From contig CAWEME010000009.1 of NCBI GenBank assembly GCA_963810055.1, positions 71,379 through 135,378 on the forward strand: a stretch of DNA of 64,000 bases. The letters are read 5' to 3'. The translations under genes and the position numbers were made by a program. Under the pieces are notes generated by a model, which saw only the letters and a program-made list of their open reading frames with translations, was not told the DNA's origin and did no database searches. Origin of the DNA: REEB95 sp963810055 (GTDB taxonomy: Bacteria; Pseudomonadota; Alphaproteobacteria; ATCC43930; CGMCC-115725). Position 1 is the first letter of the stretch; each line of letters begins with the position of its first letter. Positions 9,281 to 18,073 of this stretch are shown in pieces.

Positions 9281-9919
9281 TCAAACGTTGTTGAGGTTGC
9301 CGCCCGCGGGCTGGCCGATGAAGGCGAGGAATTCGCGCCGGGTCGAAGCGTCGTCGCGGAAGGCGCCGAGCATGCGCGAGGTGACCATCGCCACCCCCGC
9401 CTTGTGCACGCCGCGCGTCGTCATGCATTGGTGCGCCGCCTCGATCACCACCGCCACGCCCTTGGGCTTCAGCACCTCGTCGAGCGTGTTGGCGATCTGC
9501 GCCGTCATCTTCTCCTGAATCTGCAGGCGCCGGGCGAAGACCTCGACCAGGCGCGCGAGCTTCGAGATGCCGACCACCCGTTTGTCGGGCAGATAGGCGA
9601 TATGCGCCTTGCCGATGATCGGCGCCATGTGATGCTCGCAATGGCTCTCGAAACGGATGTCCTTCAACACCACCATCTCGTCGTAGCCGTCGGTTTCCTT
9701 GAAGGTGCGGCCCAGGAGCTCGACCGGGTCGACGCCGTAGCCCGAAAAATATTCCTCGAAGGCGCGCACGACGCGGCCGGGGGTGCTCTTGACGCCTTCG
9801 CGCTTGGGATCGTCGCCCGCCCATTCGATCAGGACGCGCACCGCCGCCTCGGCCGCCTCGCGCGAGGGGCGGGTGCGGAGGACGGCGACCTTCGCGGGAT
9901 TCTTGGACTTGAGCTGCAT
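9281..9919 (-). CDS. folE: GTP cyclohydrolase I
   Basis: Homodecameric enzyme that converts GTP to 7,8-dihydroneopterin triphosphate, the first step of folate synthesis, 212 residues. The zinc and active-site signatures are complete: ESHCEHHMAPIIGKAHIAYL in the middle and HQCMTTRG near the C terminus (Cys, His, Cys ligands). The ATG at 9919 has AGGAA at a good distance on the minus strand; longer upstream extensions of the frame do not resemble the family. It follows apaG on the same strand after a 38-base gap. Confidence 0.95.
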   Translation of the reverse strand: MQLKSKNPAKVAVLRTRPSREAAEAAVRVLIEWAGDDPKREGVKSTPGRVVRAFEEYFSGYGVDPVELLGRTFKETDGYDEMVVLKDIRFESHCEHHMAPIIGKAHIAYLPDKRVVGISKLARLVEVFARRLQIQEKMTAQIANTLDEVLKPKGVAVVIEAAHQCMTTRGVHKAGVAMVTSRMLGAFRDDASTRREFLAFIGQPAGGNLNNV

Positions 9920-9957
9920 GGAAGTGTTCCTGGTATAGGGCGCGCGGCCGGAGGATG

Positions 9958-10350
9958 TCAATTGAGCCTGACCGGCTGATGCGGGCTGTCGAGCGAGAAG
10001 GCCGGAATGACGACCGCGAAGCTTTCGCCGCCCTTGGTTTCCATCTCGTAGCTGCCGGTCATGATGCCCGACGGCGTGCTCAAGGGCGTGCCGCTGGTAT
10101 ATTCGAAGGATTCGCCCGGCGCCAGCACCGGCTGCTCGCCGACGACGCCGGGACCGCGCACGTCCTGCTGGCGGCCCATGCTGTCGGTGATGCACCAGTG
10201 GCGCCGGCGGAGCTGCACCGTCTCGGGCCCGTGATTCTCGATGCGGACGTGATACGCCCAGACGAAGTGGTTGTCGGTGGGCGAGGACTGGTCGTCGAGA
10301 TAGTAGGGCTTGACGGTGACTTTGATCGAACGCGTGATTTCCGAGTACAT
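9958..10350 (-). CDS. apaG: ApaG-family Co2+/Mg2+ efflux-associated protein
   Basis: A 130-residue single-domain protein of the ApaG/DUF525 family, an all-beta fibronectin-like fold; in enterobacteria mutation affects Co2+ resistance and Mg2+ efflux. Family hallmarks are FVWAYHVRIENHGPETVQL, RRRHWCITD and GIMTGSYEMET. ATG at 10350 is chosen because AGGAG lies 4 bases upstream; the open frame continues further up but without family similarity. It precedes folE on the same strand. Confidence 0.93.
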   Translation of the reverse strand: MYSEITRSIKVTVKPYYLDDQSSPTDNHFVWAYHVRIENHGPETVQLRRRHWCITDSMGRQQDVRGPGVVGEQPVLAPGESFEYTSGTPLSTPSGIMTGSYEMETKGGESFAVVIPAFSLDSPHQPVRLN

Positions 10351-10591
10351 GGTCTCCTGCAACCCTTCGCATGCCTTCGGGCCGGCGGGCGGCCGCCCCG
10401 GCCGGAGCGTCATTACCGCCTTGCGCGGGGGCCCGCGTCAAGCGGCGGCCGGGCACCGCGCCGCTTAAGATTTTTTAATGCTAAATCAACCGCTTGTTCA
10501 TGAACAGCCGGAAAAATAGCCATCGTCCCTAGGCCGGTGCGCGGACCGATGGTCCATGTGCTCCCGGGCGCCGCCTTCGGGGCCGATTGGG

Positions 10592-10939
10592 ATGACGGTC
10601 ATGCGGTTCTATCCGAAGTTGATTGCCGGCTATGCGCTTTTTACCGTGCTCGGCCTGATCGCCGGGTTGGCGGTGGGCGCGTTTTTCATGCTCGCCGCCT
10701 TGCCGATGGTGTCGCTGTTCCCGGAGACGAGCGTGGCGCCGCAAGTGGCGCTGGTCATGGCGGGCTTCATCGGCATCATCGCCGCGTTGCTGGTGGCCGC
10801 GTTTGGCATCGGCAGCTGGCAGAAGCGCCTCCGGGCCGATTACTACCGCGCGCGGGCCGGAGATTTCCACGCCGGGCCGGCCTGGACTCCCGCCCCGCCC
10901 AGGCGCGCGCCGCCGCGCCGCGCCGCCGGGAATCGTTAG
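10592..10939 (+). CDS. Small two-helix membrane protein, function unknown
   Basis: A 115-residue hypothetical protein. Two hydrophobic stretches (YALFTVLGLIAGLAVGAFFM and VALVMAGFIGIIAALLVAAF) flank a short loop, followed by a basic, Pro/Ala/Arg-rich tail (PAPPRRAPPRRAAGNR) that is probably cytoplasmic. ATG 10592 and 10601 are both possible. It lies just upstream of the fluoride riboswitch but is probably a separate unit. I do not recognise the family. Confidence 0.55.
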   Translation: MTVMRFYPKLIAGYALFTVLGLIAGLAVGAFFMLAALPMVSLFPETSVAPQVALVMAGFIGIIAALLVAAFGIGSWQKRLRADYYRARAGDFHAGPAWTPAPPRRAPPRRAAGNR

Positions 10940-11003
10940 AGCCGGTTCAAACCGGACGCATTGAACCGGCGCAAGGATTGCTCTATACATCGCCGCGACT
11001 GAT

Positions 11004-11052
11004 GGGGATGGGGTTCCCCAAAACCGCCCGTTCCGGGCTGATGACCCCTGCC
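11004..11052 (+). promoter_or_regulatory. Fluoride riboswitch aptamer (crcB motif)
   Basis: The stretch matches the fluoride (crcB) riboswitch in all main parts: GGGGATGGGGTTCCCC hairpin at 11004-11019, an AAAACC junction, the CGCCCG-TTC-CGGGC hairpin at 11025-11038, then CTGATGACCCCTGC to 11052. GGGG within the first loop can pair with CCCC at 11045-11048 to form the long-range aptamer helix. That same CCCC is the left arm of the first terminator, so fluoride binding should prevent termination. It controls the CPA2 antiporter starting at 11152. The match is by eye to the known consensus. Confidence 0.82.
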
Positions 11053-11079
11053 GCGCGAAGCACGCGGTGGGGGTTTTTT
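11044..11079 (+). terminator. Riboswitch expression-platform terminator
   Basis: ACCCC (11044-11048) pairs with GGGGT (11070-11074) and CCGCG (11051-11055) with CGCGG (11063-11067); six T's follow at 11074-11079. The left arm overlaps the 3' side of the fluoride aptamer, which makes terminator and folded aptamer mutually exclusive. Confidence 0.75.
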
Positions 11080-11082
11080 GCG

Positions 11083-11105
11083 ACCCGCCGCGTAGCGGGT
11101 TTTTT
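11083..11105 (+). terminator. Second intrinsic terminator in tandem
   Basis: ACCCGC (11083-11088), loop CGCGTA, GCGGGT (11095-11100), then a T-run to 11105. It is a second complete intrinsic terminator four bases after the first T-tract, still upstream of the antiporter start. It is not obviously coupled to the aptamer and may lower background read-through. Confidence 0.7.
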
Positions 11106-11151
11106 CTTGCCCGCCTTCGCGTTTGGGCCACACCGGACGGAGGAGTTGGTT

Positions 11152-12288
11152 ATGGACAATATCTGGGTTCAATCGGCCTTGTGGATCGCGCTGGCGCTCG
11201 CCTCGTCGGTGCTGTCGATCTGGATCACCATTTCGGTGGCGCTGGTCGAGATCGTGGTGGGTGCTGTGGCGGGCAACGTCATCGGCTTGCCGCTCAACGC
11301 CTGGATCAATTTCCTCGCCGGATTCGGCGCCATCCTGCTGACCTTCCTCGCCGGCACCGAGATCGATCCCAAGGTGGTGAAAAAACATTTCTGGTCGAGC
11401 ATGTCGATCGGCCTGATGGGCTTCTTCGCGCCTTATCTCGGCTGCCTCGCCTTCGCGCATTACGGCCTGGGCTGGCCCTGGCCGCAGGCGCAGATCGCCG
11501 GCATCTCGCTGTCCACCACCTCGGTGGCGGTGGTTTACGCGGTGATGGTGGAGACCGGCTTCAACCGCACCGAGATCGGCAAGCAAATCCTCGCCGCCTG
11601 CTTCATCAACGACATCGGCACGGTGCTGGCGCTGGGCCTGGTGTTCGCCAATTACAACGGCTACCTGGCGCTGTTCGTGCTTGTCACCGCGGCGGTGGTG
11701 GCGGTGTTGCCCTGGACCGTGCCGCGGCTGTTCAAGGCGATCGGCAAGCGGGTGAGCGAGCCCGAGATCAAGTTCATCTTCCTGGTGCTGTTCGGCCTCG
11801 GCGGGCTTGCCAACCTCGCCCGGAGCGAGGCGGTGCTGCCGGCCTATCTGGTCGGCATGGTGCTGGCGCCGTTCTTCATCCGGAACAAGGAGCTGCAGCA
11901 CCGCATGCGGGCGATCGCCTTCGCCTTCCTGACGCCGTTCTATTTCATCAAGGCGGGCTCGCTGATCGACGCCAAGGTCATCGTCGGTTCGGCGGCTCTG
12001 ATCCTCATCTTCCTCGGCGTCAAGATGGCGACCAAATTCTGCGGCATCCTGCCGCTGACCCATCATTTCAAATTCAAGAAGCCGACCGGCATGTACACCA
12101 CGCTGATGATGTCGACCGGCCTCACCTTCGGCTCGATCTCGGCGCTGTTCGGCTTCACCAACCACATCATCGACCAGGGGCAATACACCATCCTGCTGAC
12201 GGCGGTGATCGGCAGCGCGGTGGTGCCGACAATCATCGCCCAGACCTGGTTCCAGCCGAAATTCGAGCCCTTGGAAGAGGACGCCTGA
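11152..12288 (+). CDS. CPA2-family cation:proton antiporter
   Basis: A 378-residue polytopic membrane protein of the monovalent cation:proton antiporter-2 family (KefB/NapA-like transmembrane domain) with no attached TrkA-N domain. Family features: LTFLAGTEIDP near residue 65, ISLSTTSVAVVYAV, then ACFINDIGTVLALGLVF carrying the paired acidic residues usual in ion exchange. ATG 11152 follows GGAGGAG. It sits directly behind a fluoride riboswitch; antiporters of this family are one of the gene classes associated with that riboswitch, so a role in fluoride tolerance is likely. Whether it moves F- or compensates by Na+/H+ exchange is open. Confidence 0.88.
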   Translation: MDNIWVQSALWIALALASSVLSIWITISVALVEIVVGAVAGNVIGLPLNAWINFLAGFGAILLTFLAGTEIDPKVVKKHFWSSMSIGLMGFFAPYLGCLAFAHYGLGWPWPQAQIAGISLSTTSVAVVYAVMVETGFNRTEIGKQILAACFINDIGTVLALGLVFANYNGYLALFVLVTAAVVAVLPWTVPRLFKAIGKRVSEPEIKFIFLVLFGLGGLANLARSEAVLPAYLVGMVLAPFFIRNKELQHRMRAIAFAFLTPFYFIKAGSLIDAKVIVGSAALILIFLGVKMATKFCGILPLTHHFKFKKPTGMYTTLMMSTGLTFGSISALFGFTNHIIDQGQYTILLTAVIGSAVVPTIIAQTWFQPKFEPLEEDA

Positions 12289-12393
12289 GGCGGGAATCAT
12301 TGGATTCGCGCCCGGCGCGGCCGAAGCGCTACATTCGTGCCGGCCGGGCGCGTGAACACCAGCGCTCCGCAAAACTTCAAAGGGAGACCAGGG

Positions 12394-12687
12394 ATGCTGA
12401 CCTTCGTCTGCTATTTGAATTTCACCGAACAGGGCGTCAAATCCATCAAGGATGTCGGCAAGCGCTATGAAGCGAGCAAGGCGCTGGCCGAGAAGCTGGG
12501 CGGCCGCCTGGTTTGCGCCTATGTCACGACCGGCAAATACGACGCCATCTCGGTGGTCGAGATGCCGAACGGCGACGCCATGGCGAAATACTCGGCGACG
12601 CTGGGGGCGCGGGGCTTCGTTCGGACCACGACGGTGCGGGCCTTCAAACCCGAGGAGTTCGGCAAGATCGTCGCCGACGTCAAGTAG
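12394..12687 (+). CDS. GYD-domain protein
   Basis: A 97-residue protein matching the small GYD-domain family of alpha/beta dimeric ferredoxin-like folds: FVCYLNFTEQGVKSIKD at the start, TTGKYDAISVVEMPNGDAM in the middle, FVRTTTVRAFKPEEF near the end. Members have no firm biochemical function. AGGGAGA lies 8 bases before ATG 12394. It is 105 bases after the antiporter, so it is probably in the same fluoride-controlled transcript. Confidence 0.8.
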   Translation: MLTFVCYLNFTEQGVKSIKDVGKRYEASKALAEKLGGRLVCAYVTTGKYDAISVVEMPNGDAMAKYSATLGARGFVRTTTVRAFKPEEFGKIVADVK

Positions 12688-12706
12688 CCGGGCCGCATAA
12701 GCCCGG
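12688..12706. terminator. Hairpin between convergent genes
   Basis: CCGGGC (12688-12693), loop CGCATAA, GCCCGG (12701-12706). A 6-bp GC stem between the GYD gene and the convergent hydrolase, without a clear T-run. Confidence 0.45.
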
Positions 12707-12715
12707 GACGATCCG

Positions 12716-13489
12716 CTACACGCGGGCGATGAAACGCGCCATGGCTTCGAGCGTGGCATCCTCCCGGTCGCGATGGGGCGAATGCCCGCACCGGTCCAGC
12801 ACCAGGCGCTCGAACGGGCCTTTCACCTGGCGTTCGATGGCGTCGAGCTGCGCGAGCGTGCCGTACTGGTCGTCCCTGCCCTGGATCGCCAGGATCGGGC
12901 AGGTTATGCCGGCCAAGAATTCCTCGATGTTCCAGGAACGGAATTCGGGCGACAGCCAGACATCGTTCCAGCCGCGGAAGGCGCGGTCGACGTCGGCGTG
13001 ATACCGCGCCAGCCGGCGGCGCAATTCGCCCTGGTCGTAGTCGGTCTTGGCCTGGGCGATGCCCCGGATCGAGATATCCTCGACGAAGACATGCGGCGCT
13101 TCCAGCACCAGCGCCCGGACATGCCACTTTCCCGCGCCGGCGTGAATGAGCGCGATCGAGCCGCCGTCGCTGTGGCCGACCAGGACGGGATTGTCGAGAC
13201 CGAGGGCTTCGCGCAGCGCCGGCAAATCCTCCAGCGCCTCGCGGTGCATGTAATCGACCTGGCGCCGCGCCGCCAGCGGCGCGGAAGCGCCGTAGCCCCA
13301 GCGCGAATAGGTCACGGTGCGGCAGCCCGTGGCCGCGGCCAGGCTTGCCGGGAAATCGCGCCACAGGGCGAGCGACCCCAGCCCCTCATGCAGCACGATC
13401 AGTGCGGGCAAGCCCGCGCGCGCAGGCGGCAAGTCCTGGTATTCGATGCGGTGGCCGCACAAGGTGAGGAAGGGCACGGGAATGCTCAC
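12716..13489 (-). CDS. Alpha/beta-fold hydrolase at end of Liv operon
   Basis: A 257-residue alpha/beta hydrolase. The nucleophile elbow is GHSDGG (serine inside LVGHSDGGSIALIHAG), the oxyanion region is LHEGLGS, the acid is in QGRDDQYG, and the catalytic histidine is in CGHSPHRD, so the triad is complete. The GTG start at 13489 overlaps the livF stop (GTGA), which fixes the start and places it last in the benzoate-ligase/importer operon. It may hydrolyse an ester or thioester of the imported aromatic acid, for example to free a precursor or rescue CoA; substrate unknown. Confidence 0.82.
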   Translation of the reverse strand: MSIPVPFLTLCGHRIEYQDLPPARAGLPALIVLHEGLGSLALWRDFPASLAAATGCRTVTYSRWGYGASAPLAARRQVDYMHREALEDLPALREALGLDNPVLVGHSDGGSIALIHAGAGKWHVRALVLEAPHVFVEDISIRGIAQAKTDYDQGELRRRLARYHADVDRAFRGWNDVWLSPEFRSWNIEEFLAGITCPILAIQGRDDQYGTLAQLDAIERQVKGPFERLVLDRCGHSPHRDREDATLEAMARFIARV

Positions 13490-14207
13490 ACGCCCAGATA
13501 GCGGTGCAAGCGCGCAGGCCGCTTGCGCAACGAGGCGGCCCCGCCTTCCAGCACGACGCGGCCCTTGACCAGCACCACGCAGCGGTCGGCCAGCTCGCTC
13601 ACCGCGGCGAAATTCTTGTCGACCACGACGCAGGCGATGCCGCCGTCGCGCAAGGCGCGGATGATCGCCCAGATTTCCTTGGCCAGGAGCGGCGACAGGC
13701 CTTCGGTGGCTTCGTCCAGGATGATCAGCTCGGGATTGGTCATGAGCGCGCGGCCGATGGTCAGCATCTGCTGTTCGCCGCCCGACAAAAGCGCGCCCGA
13801 AAGATCGAGCCGGTGCTTGAGGCGCGGAAAGGTATCGAGCACGCGCTGCAAATCCCACGCCCGGCCTTTGCCCGCCCCGCCATGCCGCGGCCGCGCCGCC
13901 AGCAGCAAATGCTCCTTCACCGAAAGATTGGGGAAGATGCCGCGCCCCTCGGGCACGAAGGCGATCCCCTGGCGCGCGACCACATAAGGCTTGGCCCCGG
14001 TCATGTCGCTGCCCCTGATCCGGACATGGCCCGAACGCGGCGGCGTCAGGCCCAGAAGCGCGCGCAGCAGCGTGGTCTTGCCCATGCCGTTGCGGCCCAG
14101 CAAGCCCACGGTCTCGCCCGCGCCGACCTTGAAATCGACGCCGTGCAGGATGTGGCTTTCGCCGTAGAAAACCTGGAGACCCTTGGCCTCGATCAGCGGC
14201 GCCAAGT

Positions 14208-14211
<4 letters not shown>
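13486..14211 (-). CDS. livF: Branched-chain/aromatic acid ABC importer ATPase LivF type
   Basis: A 241-residue ATPase of the HAAT importer family. Walker A is GLLGRNGMGKTTL, the signature is LSGGEQQMLTIGRALM, Walker B is LIILDEATEG. In this position, in one operon with benzoate-CoA ligase, the importer probably takes up benzoate or a related aromatic acid rather than amino acids. Its ATG overlaps the livG stop by 4 bases (ATGA), and its own stop overlaps the hydrolase. Confidence 0.9.
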
Positions 14212-14946
<735 letters not shown>

Positions 14947-14954
<8 letters not shown>

Positions 14955-15888
14955 GTTTGTCCTCCGGCCGTTTCACCAGCCCGCTCAGGCCGCGCGGCAG
15001 AAACAGCACCGCCAGGATGATGAACAGGCCCAAGGGCAGGAGCCAATGCTTGGTCGCGTCGGACAGCGTGTCCTGCAACAGCACCAGGACGAAGGCGCCG
15101 AGGACGGGGCCGTAGAGCGTGCCCATGCCGCCCAGGATCACCATCATCAGCGCCATGCCGGAGAGCCGCCAGCCGAACAAATCGGGATTGACGAATCCAT
15201 ATTGCGCGGCGTCGAGATAGCCCGCCAGCCCGGCGAGCGATCCAGCCAGCGCGAAGGCGGCGAGCTTGTAGCCGAAGGTAGAAAAGCCCAGCGAGCGCAT
15301 GCGCGGCTCGTTGCTCTTGATGCCCAGCAACGCCCGGCCGAACAGCGTGCCCATCAGCCCGCGCAGCAGCAGATAGGAGCCCGCCATCGCGGCAAGCGCG
15401 AGATAATAGAACTGCGCCGCGTCGCCGAGGTCGAGGAAGCCGGTTGCGGGCGTCACATAGACGTAGACGCCGTCCGAGCCGCCGAAGAATTTCGAGCCGG
15501 CGGCGAAATAGAAGAACATCTGCGCGAAGGCCAGCGTCACCATGATGAAATAGATGCCGGAACAGCGCAGCACCAAAAGGCCGATCGCCAGCGCCGCCAG
15601 CGCCGCCGCCGCCATCGCCGCCGGCAAGGTGAGCCAGAAATTGGCCGCTTCGTATTGCGGCGAAAGCCACCACAGCATGTAGGCGCCGATGCCGTAGAAG
15701 GCGGCGTGGCCGAAGCTGACGAGGCCGGCATAACCCACCAGCAGATCGAGGCTCATGGCGAACACCGCCATGATCATGATCTTGGCGAAAAGCTGGAGAT
15801 AGAACTTGGCCCCCAGCAGCGGGAAGAGGATCAGCGCGACCAGCGCCAGCGCCAGGAGCACGGGTTCGAGGGAGGCCCGGGCCTTCAT
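14947..15888 (-). CDS. livM: ABC importer permease LivM type
   Basis: A 313-residue inner-membrane permease. The family motif GYAGLVSFGHAAFYGIGAYM occurs near residue 60, and the coupling loop LGIKSNEPRMRSLGFSTFGY is in the second half. ATG 15888 overlaps the livH stop (ATGA) and has GGAGG on the minus strand a little upstream in the preceding gene. Pairs with LivH. Confidence 0.88.
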
Positions 15889-16768
15889 CGCGCGGCGCGT
15901 CCGCCGAACAGCCCGGCCGGGCGCCACAGCAGCACCGCCGCCATCAGCACATAGACCGTCATGCCGGCCAATTGCGGCGCGAACACCTGGCCGAAGGTGT
16001 CGGCGAGCCCGATCAAGCAGCGAGCCCAGGAACGCGCCCTTGATCGAACCGATGCCGCCGATCACCACCACGACGAAGGAGATGATCAGGATCTGGTTGC
16101 CCATGCCGGGAAAGACCGAGGCCACCGGCGCCGCGATCATGCCGGCGAACGCGGCCAGCGCCACGCCCAAGGCGAACACCGCGCGATAGACCCAGGCGAT
16201 GTCGATGCCGAGCGACTGCACCATCTCGCGGTTCGAGGCGCCGGCGCGGATCGCCATGCCGAGCCGGGTCTTCTGGATGAGCAGCCAAAGACCGCCGGCG
16301 ATGAGCCAGGCACATCGCCGAGATGCCGAGGCGATAGGCGGGATAGCTCAGCGCTCCGTTCAGGTGGATCGAGAAATCGAGAAAATGCGGAACGTCGACG
16401 CCGTGCACGTCGTCGCCGAACACCAGGCTGCGCGTCTCCTCCAGCGCCAGGATGAGCCCGTAGGTCAGCAGCACCTGATAGAGATGGTCGCGCGCGTAAA
16501 GCGGGCGGAACAGCAGCGCCTCGAGCAACAGGCCGAAGGCGATGGCGAGCGGCACCGCCAGCAGGATGGCGAAGAACAGATTTCCGGTGAGCTGGGTCAG
16601 CGCGAAGGCGAGATAGGCCCCCAGCATGTAGAAGCTGCCATGGGCCAGATTGATGACGCGCAGGATGCCGAAGATCAGCGTCAGCCCGCTCGCCACCAGG
16701 AAGAGTAACAGCCCTTCCTGGACGCCGTTCAGAACCTGGATGAGGAAGAAGACGAAACTGTCGGACAT
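15885..16768 (-). CDS. livH: ABC importer permease LivH type, two frame breaks
   Basis: Partner permease, about 293 residues after repair. The N-terminal part carries the family signature FGILRVINLAHGSFYMLGAY; then the frame breaks by +1 near 16311 and again near 16015. Repaired, it continues GLWLLIQKTRLGMAIRAGAS, VVVIGGIGSIKGAFLGSLL and IGLADTFGQVFAPQL to the TGA overlapping livM. Residues on both sides of each break match the family, so the gene is probably intact in the organism. ATG 16768 is preferred to an in-frame TTG at 16774. Confidence 0.78.
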
Positions 16769-16840
16769 CGGCAATCAGCTATCAGTTCGAATCGGCGAAA
16801 AAGCAAAGGACCGACAGCCGATCGCCGTTGACCGCTCGTC

Positions 16841-18049
16841 TTACGCCATCTTGCAGCCGATGGCCGGATCGGCCAGCGCCTTGATCGCGACACGGACGTA
16901 GAGGTTTTGCAGCCCCTTCACCTTGCGCAGATAGATGTCCTGGATCGGGTTATGCGCCTTGGAGAGGGTGAACCGGCCGCGCGGGCTGTCGAACACGGTC
17001 TTCTCCATCGCGCTCACCAGCGCCGCACGCGCCTTGATGTCGCCCTTCACCGCCCCCAGGCCCGAGATCAGCAAGCTGCCGGTGTCATAGCCGTGCACCG
17101 CGTAGACGTCGGCGTCGCGGGTCGTGGCCTTCTTGAACGCCTCGCGGAAGGACTTGTCCTTGGCGAAGGGCAGCCCGTCGGCATAGTGCAGCGTGGTCTC
17201 GAGGCCTTGGGCCGAATCGCCCTGGGCTTCGAGCGTGCCGTCGGTGAGGAAGCCGGGACCGACCAGGGGTATCGTGCTTCCCAGCCCCGCCCCGGCGTAA
17301 TCCTTGACGAACTTGACCGCGCCGCCGCCGGCGAAGAAGGCGTAGGAGCAGTCGGGCTTGGTCGCGGCGATCTCGGTCAGCAAGGGCTGGAACTCGACAT
17401 TGGGGAAAGGCAGGAACAGCTCCTTGATGGTCTTGCCGCCGCCCTCGGTGAAGCCCTGGGTGAAGGCGTCGGTCGATTCCTTGCCCGCCGCGTAGTCCCA
17501 GGAGATCACCACCGCGGTCTTGCGCCCTTCGGCCGCCGCCACCTTGCCCATGGCATAGGCCGGCTGCCAGTTGGTGAACGAGGTGCGGAAGATGTTGGGC
17601 GCGCACAACGCGCCGGTGGCGGCGCCGACGCCGCCATTGGGGATGACCAGCATGGTGTTGGTGTCGCGCGCCACCTTGACCATCGCCATGACCACGCCCG
17701 AATGCACCGTGCCGATCATGAAATCGACCTTGTCGCCGGAAACCAGCTTGTTGGCGTTGTCGGCGCCCTTGGCCGGATCGGATTCGTCGTCGAGCGTGAT
17801 GTACTCGATGGCGCGGCCGCCGAGCTTGCCGCCCGCCTCGGCGATGCGCAGGCGCAGCGCGTCGTCGATGTTCTTGCCGAGCGCGGCATAGGTCCCGGTA
17901 TAGGGCAGCATCAATCCCAGCCGCAGCTTGGCCTGCTGGCCGATGGCGAAGCGCGCCGGAACGAAACTCGACGCCGCGGCCAATCCCGCGCCCGCCGCCA
18001 GGCCCTTCAACACGCGCCGCCGGCTGGCGGTCTTGGTTTGGATGGTCAT
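16841..18049 (-). CDS. Periplasmic aromatic-acid binding protein (Liv/HAAT type)
   Basis: A 402-residue substrate-binding protein of the type I periplasmic-binding fold (ANF/Leu-Ile-Val receptor family). The N terminus SRRRVLKGLAAGAGLAAASS is a twin-arginine signal, so it is likely exported folded through Tat. The binding core begins LRLGLMLPYTGTYAALG. Relatives encoded beside aromatic CoA ligases bind benzoate-type acids; the ligand here is inferred from its position directly after benzoate-CoA ligase and before livHMGF. Confidence 0.87.
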   Translation of the reverse strand: MTIQTKTASRRRVLKGLAAGAGLAAASSFVPARFAIGQQAKLRLGLMLPYTGTYAALGKNIDDALRLRIAEAGGKLGGRAIEYITLDDESDPAKGADNANKLVSGDKVDFMIGTVHSGVVMAMVKVARDTNTMLVIPNGGVGAATGALCAPNIFRTSFTNWQPAYAMGKVAAAEGRKTAVVISWDYAAGKESTDAFTQGFTEGGGKTIKELFLPFPNVEFQPLLTEIAATKPDCSYAFFAGGGAVKFVKDYAGAGLGSTIPLVGPGFLTDGTLEAQGDSAQGLETTLHYADGLPFAKDKSFREAFKKATTRDADVYAVHGYDTGSLLISGLGAVKGDIKARAALVSAMEKTVFDSPRGRFTLSKAHNPIQDIYLRKVKGLQNLYVRVAIKALADPAIGCKMA

Positions 18050-18073
18050 GATCGTCTCCCCCGTTGTGATGGT

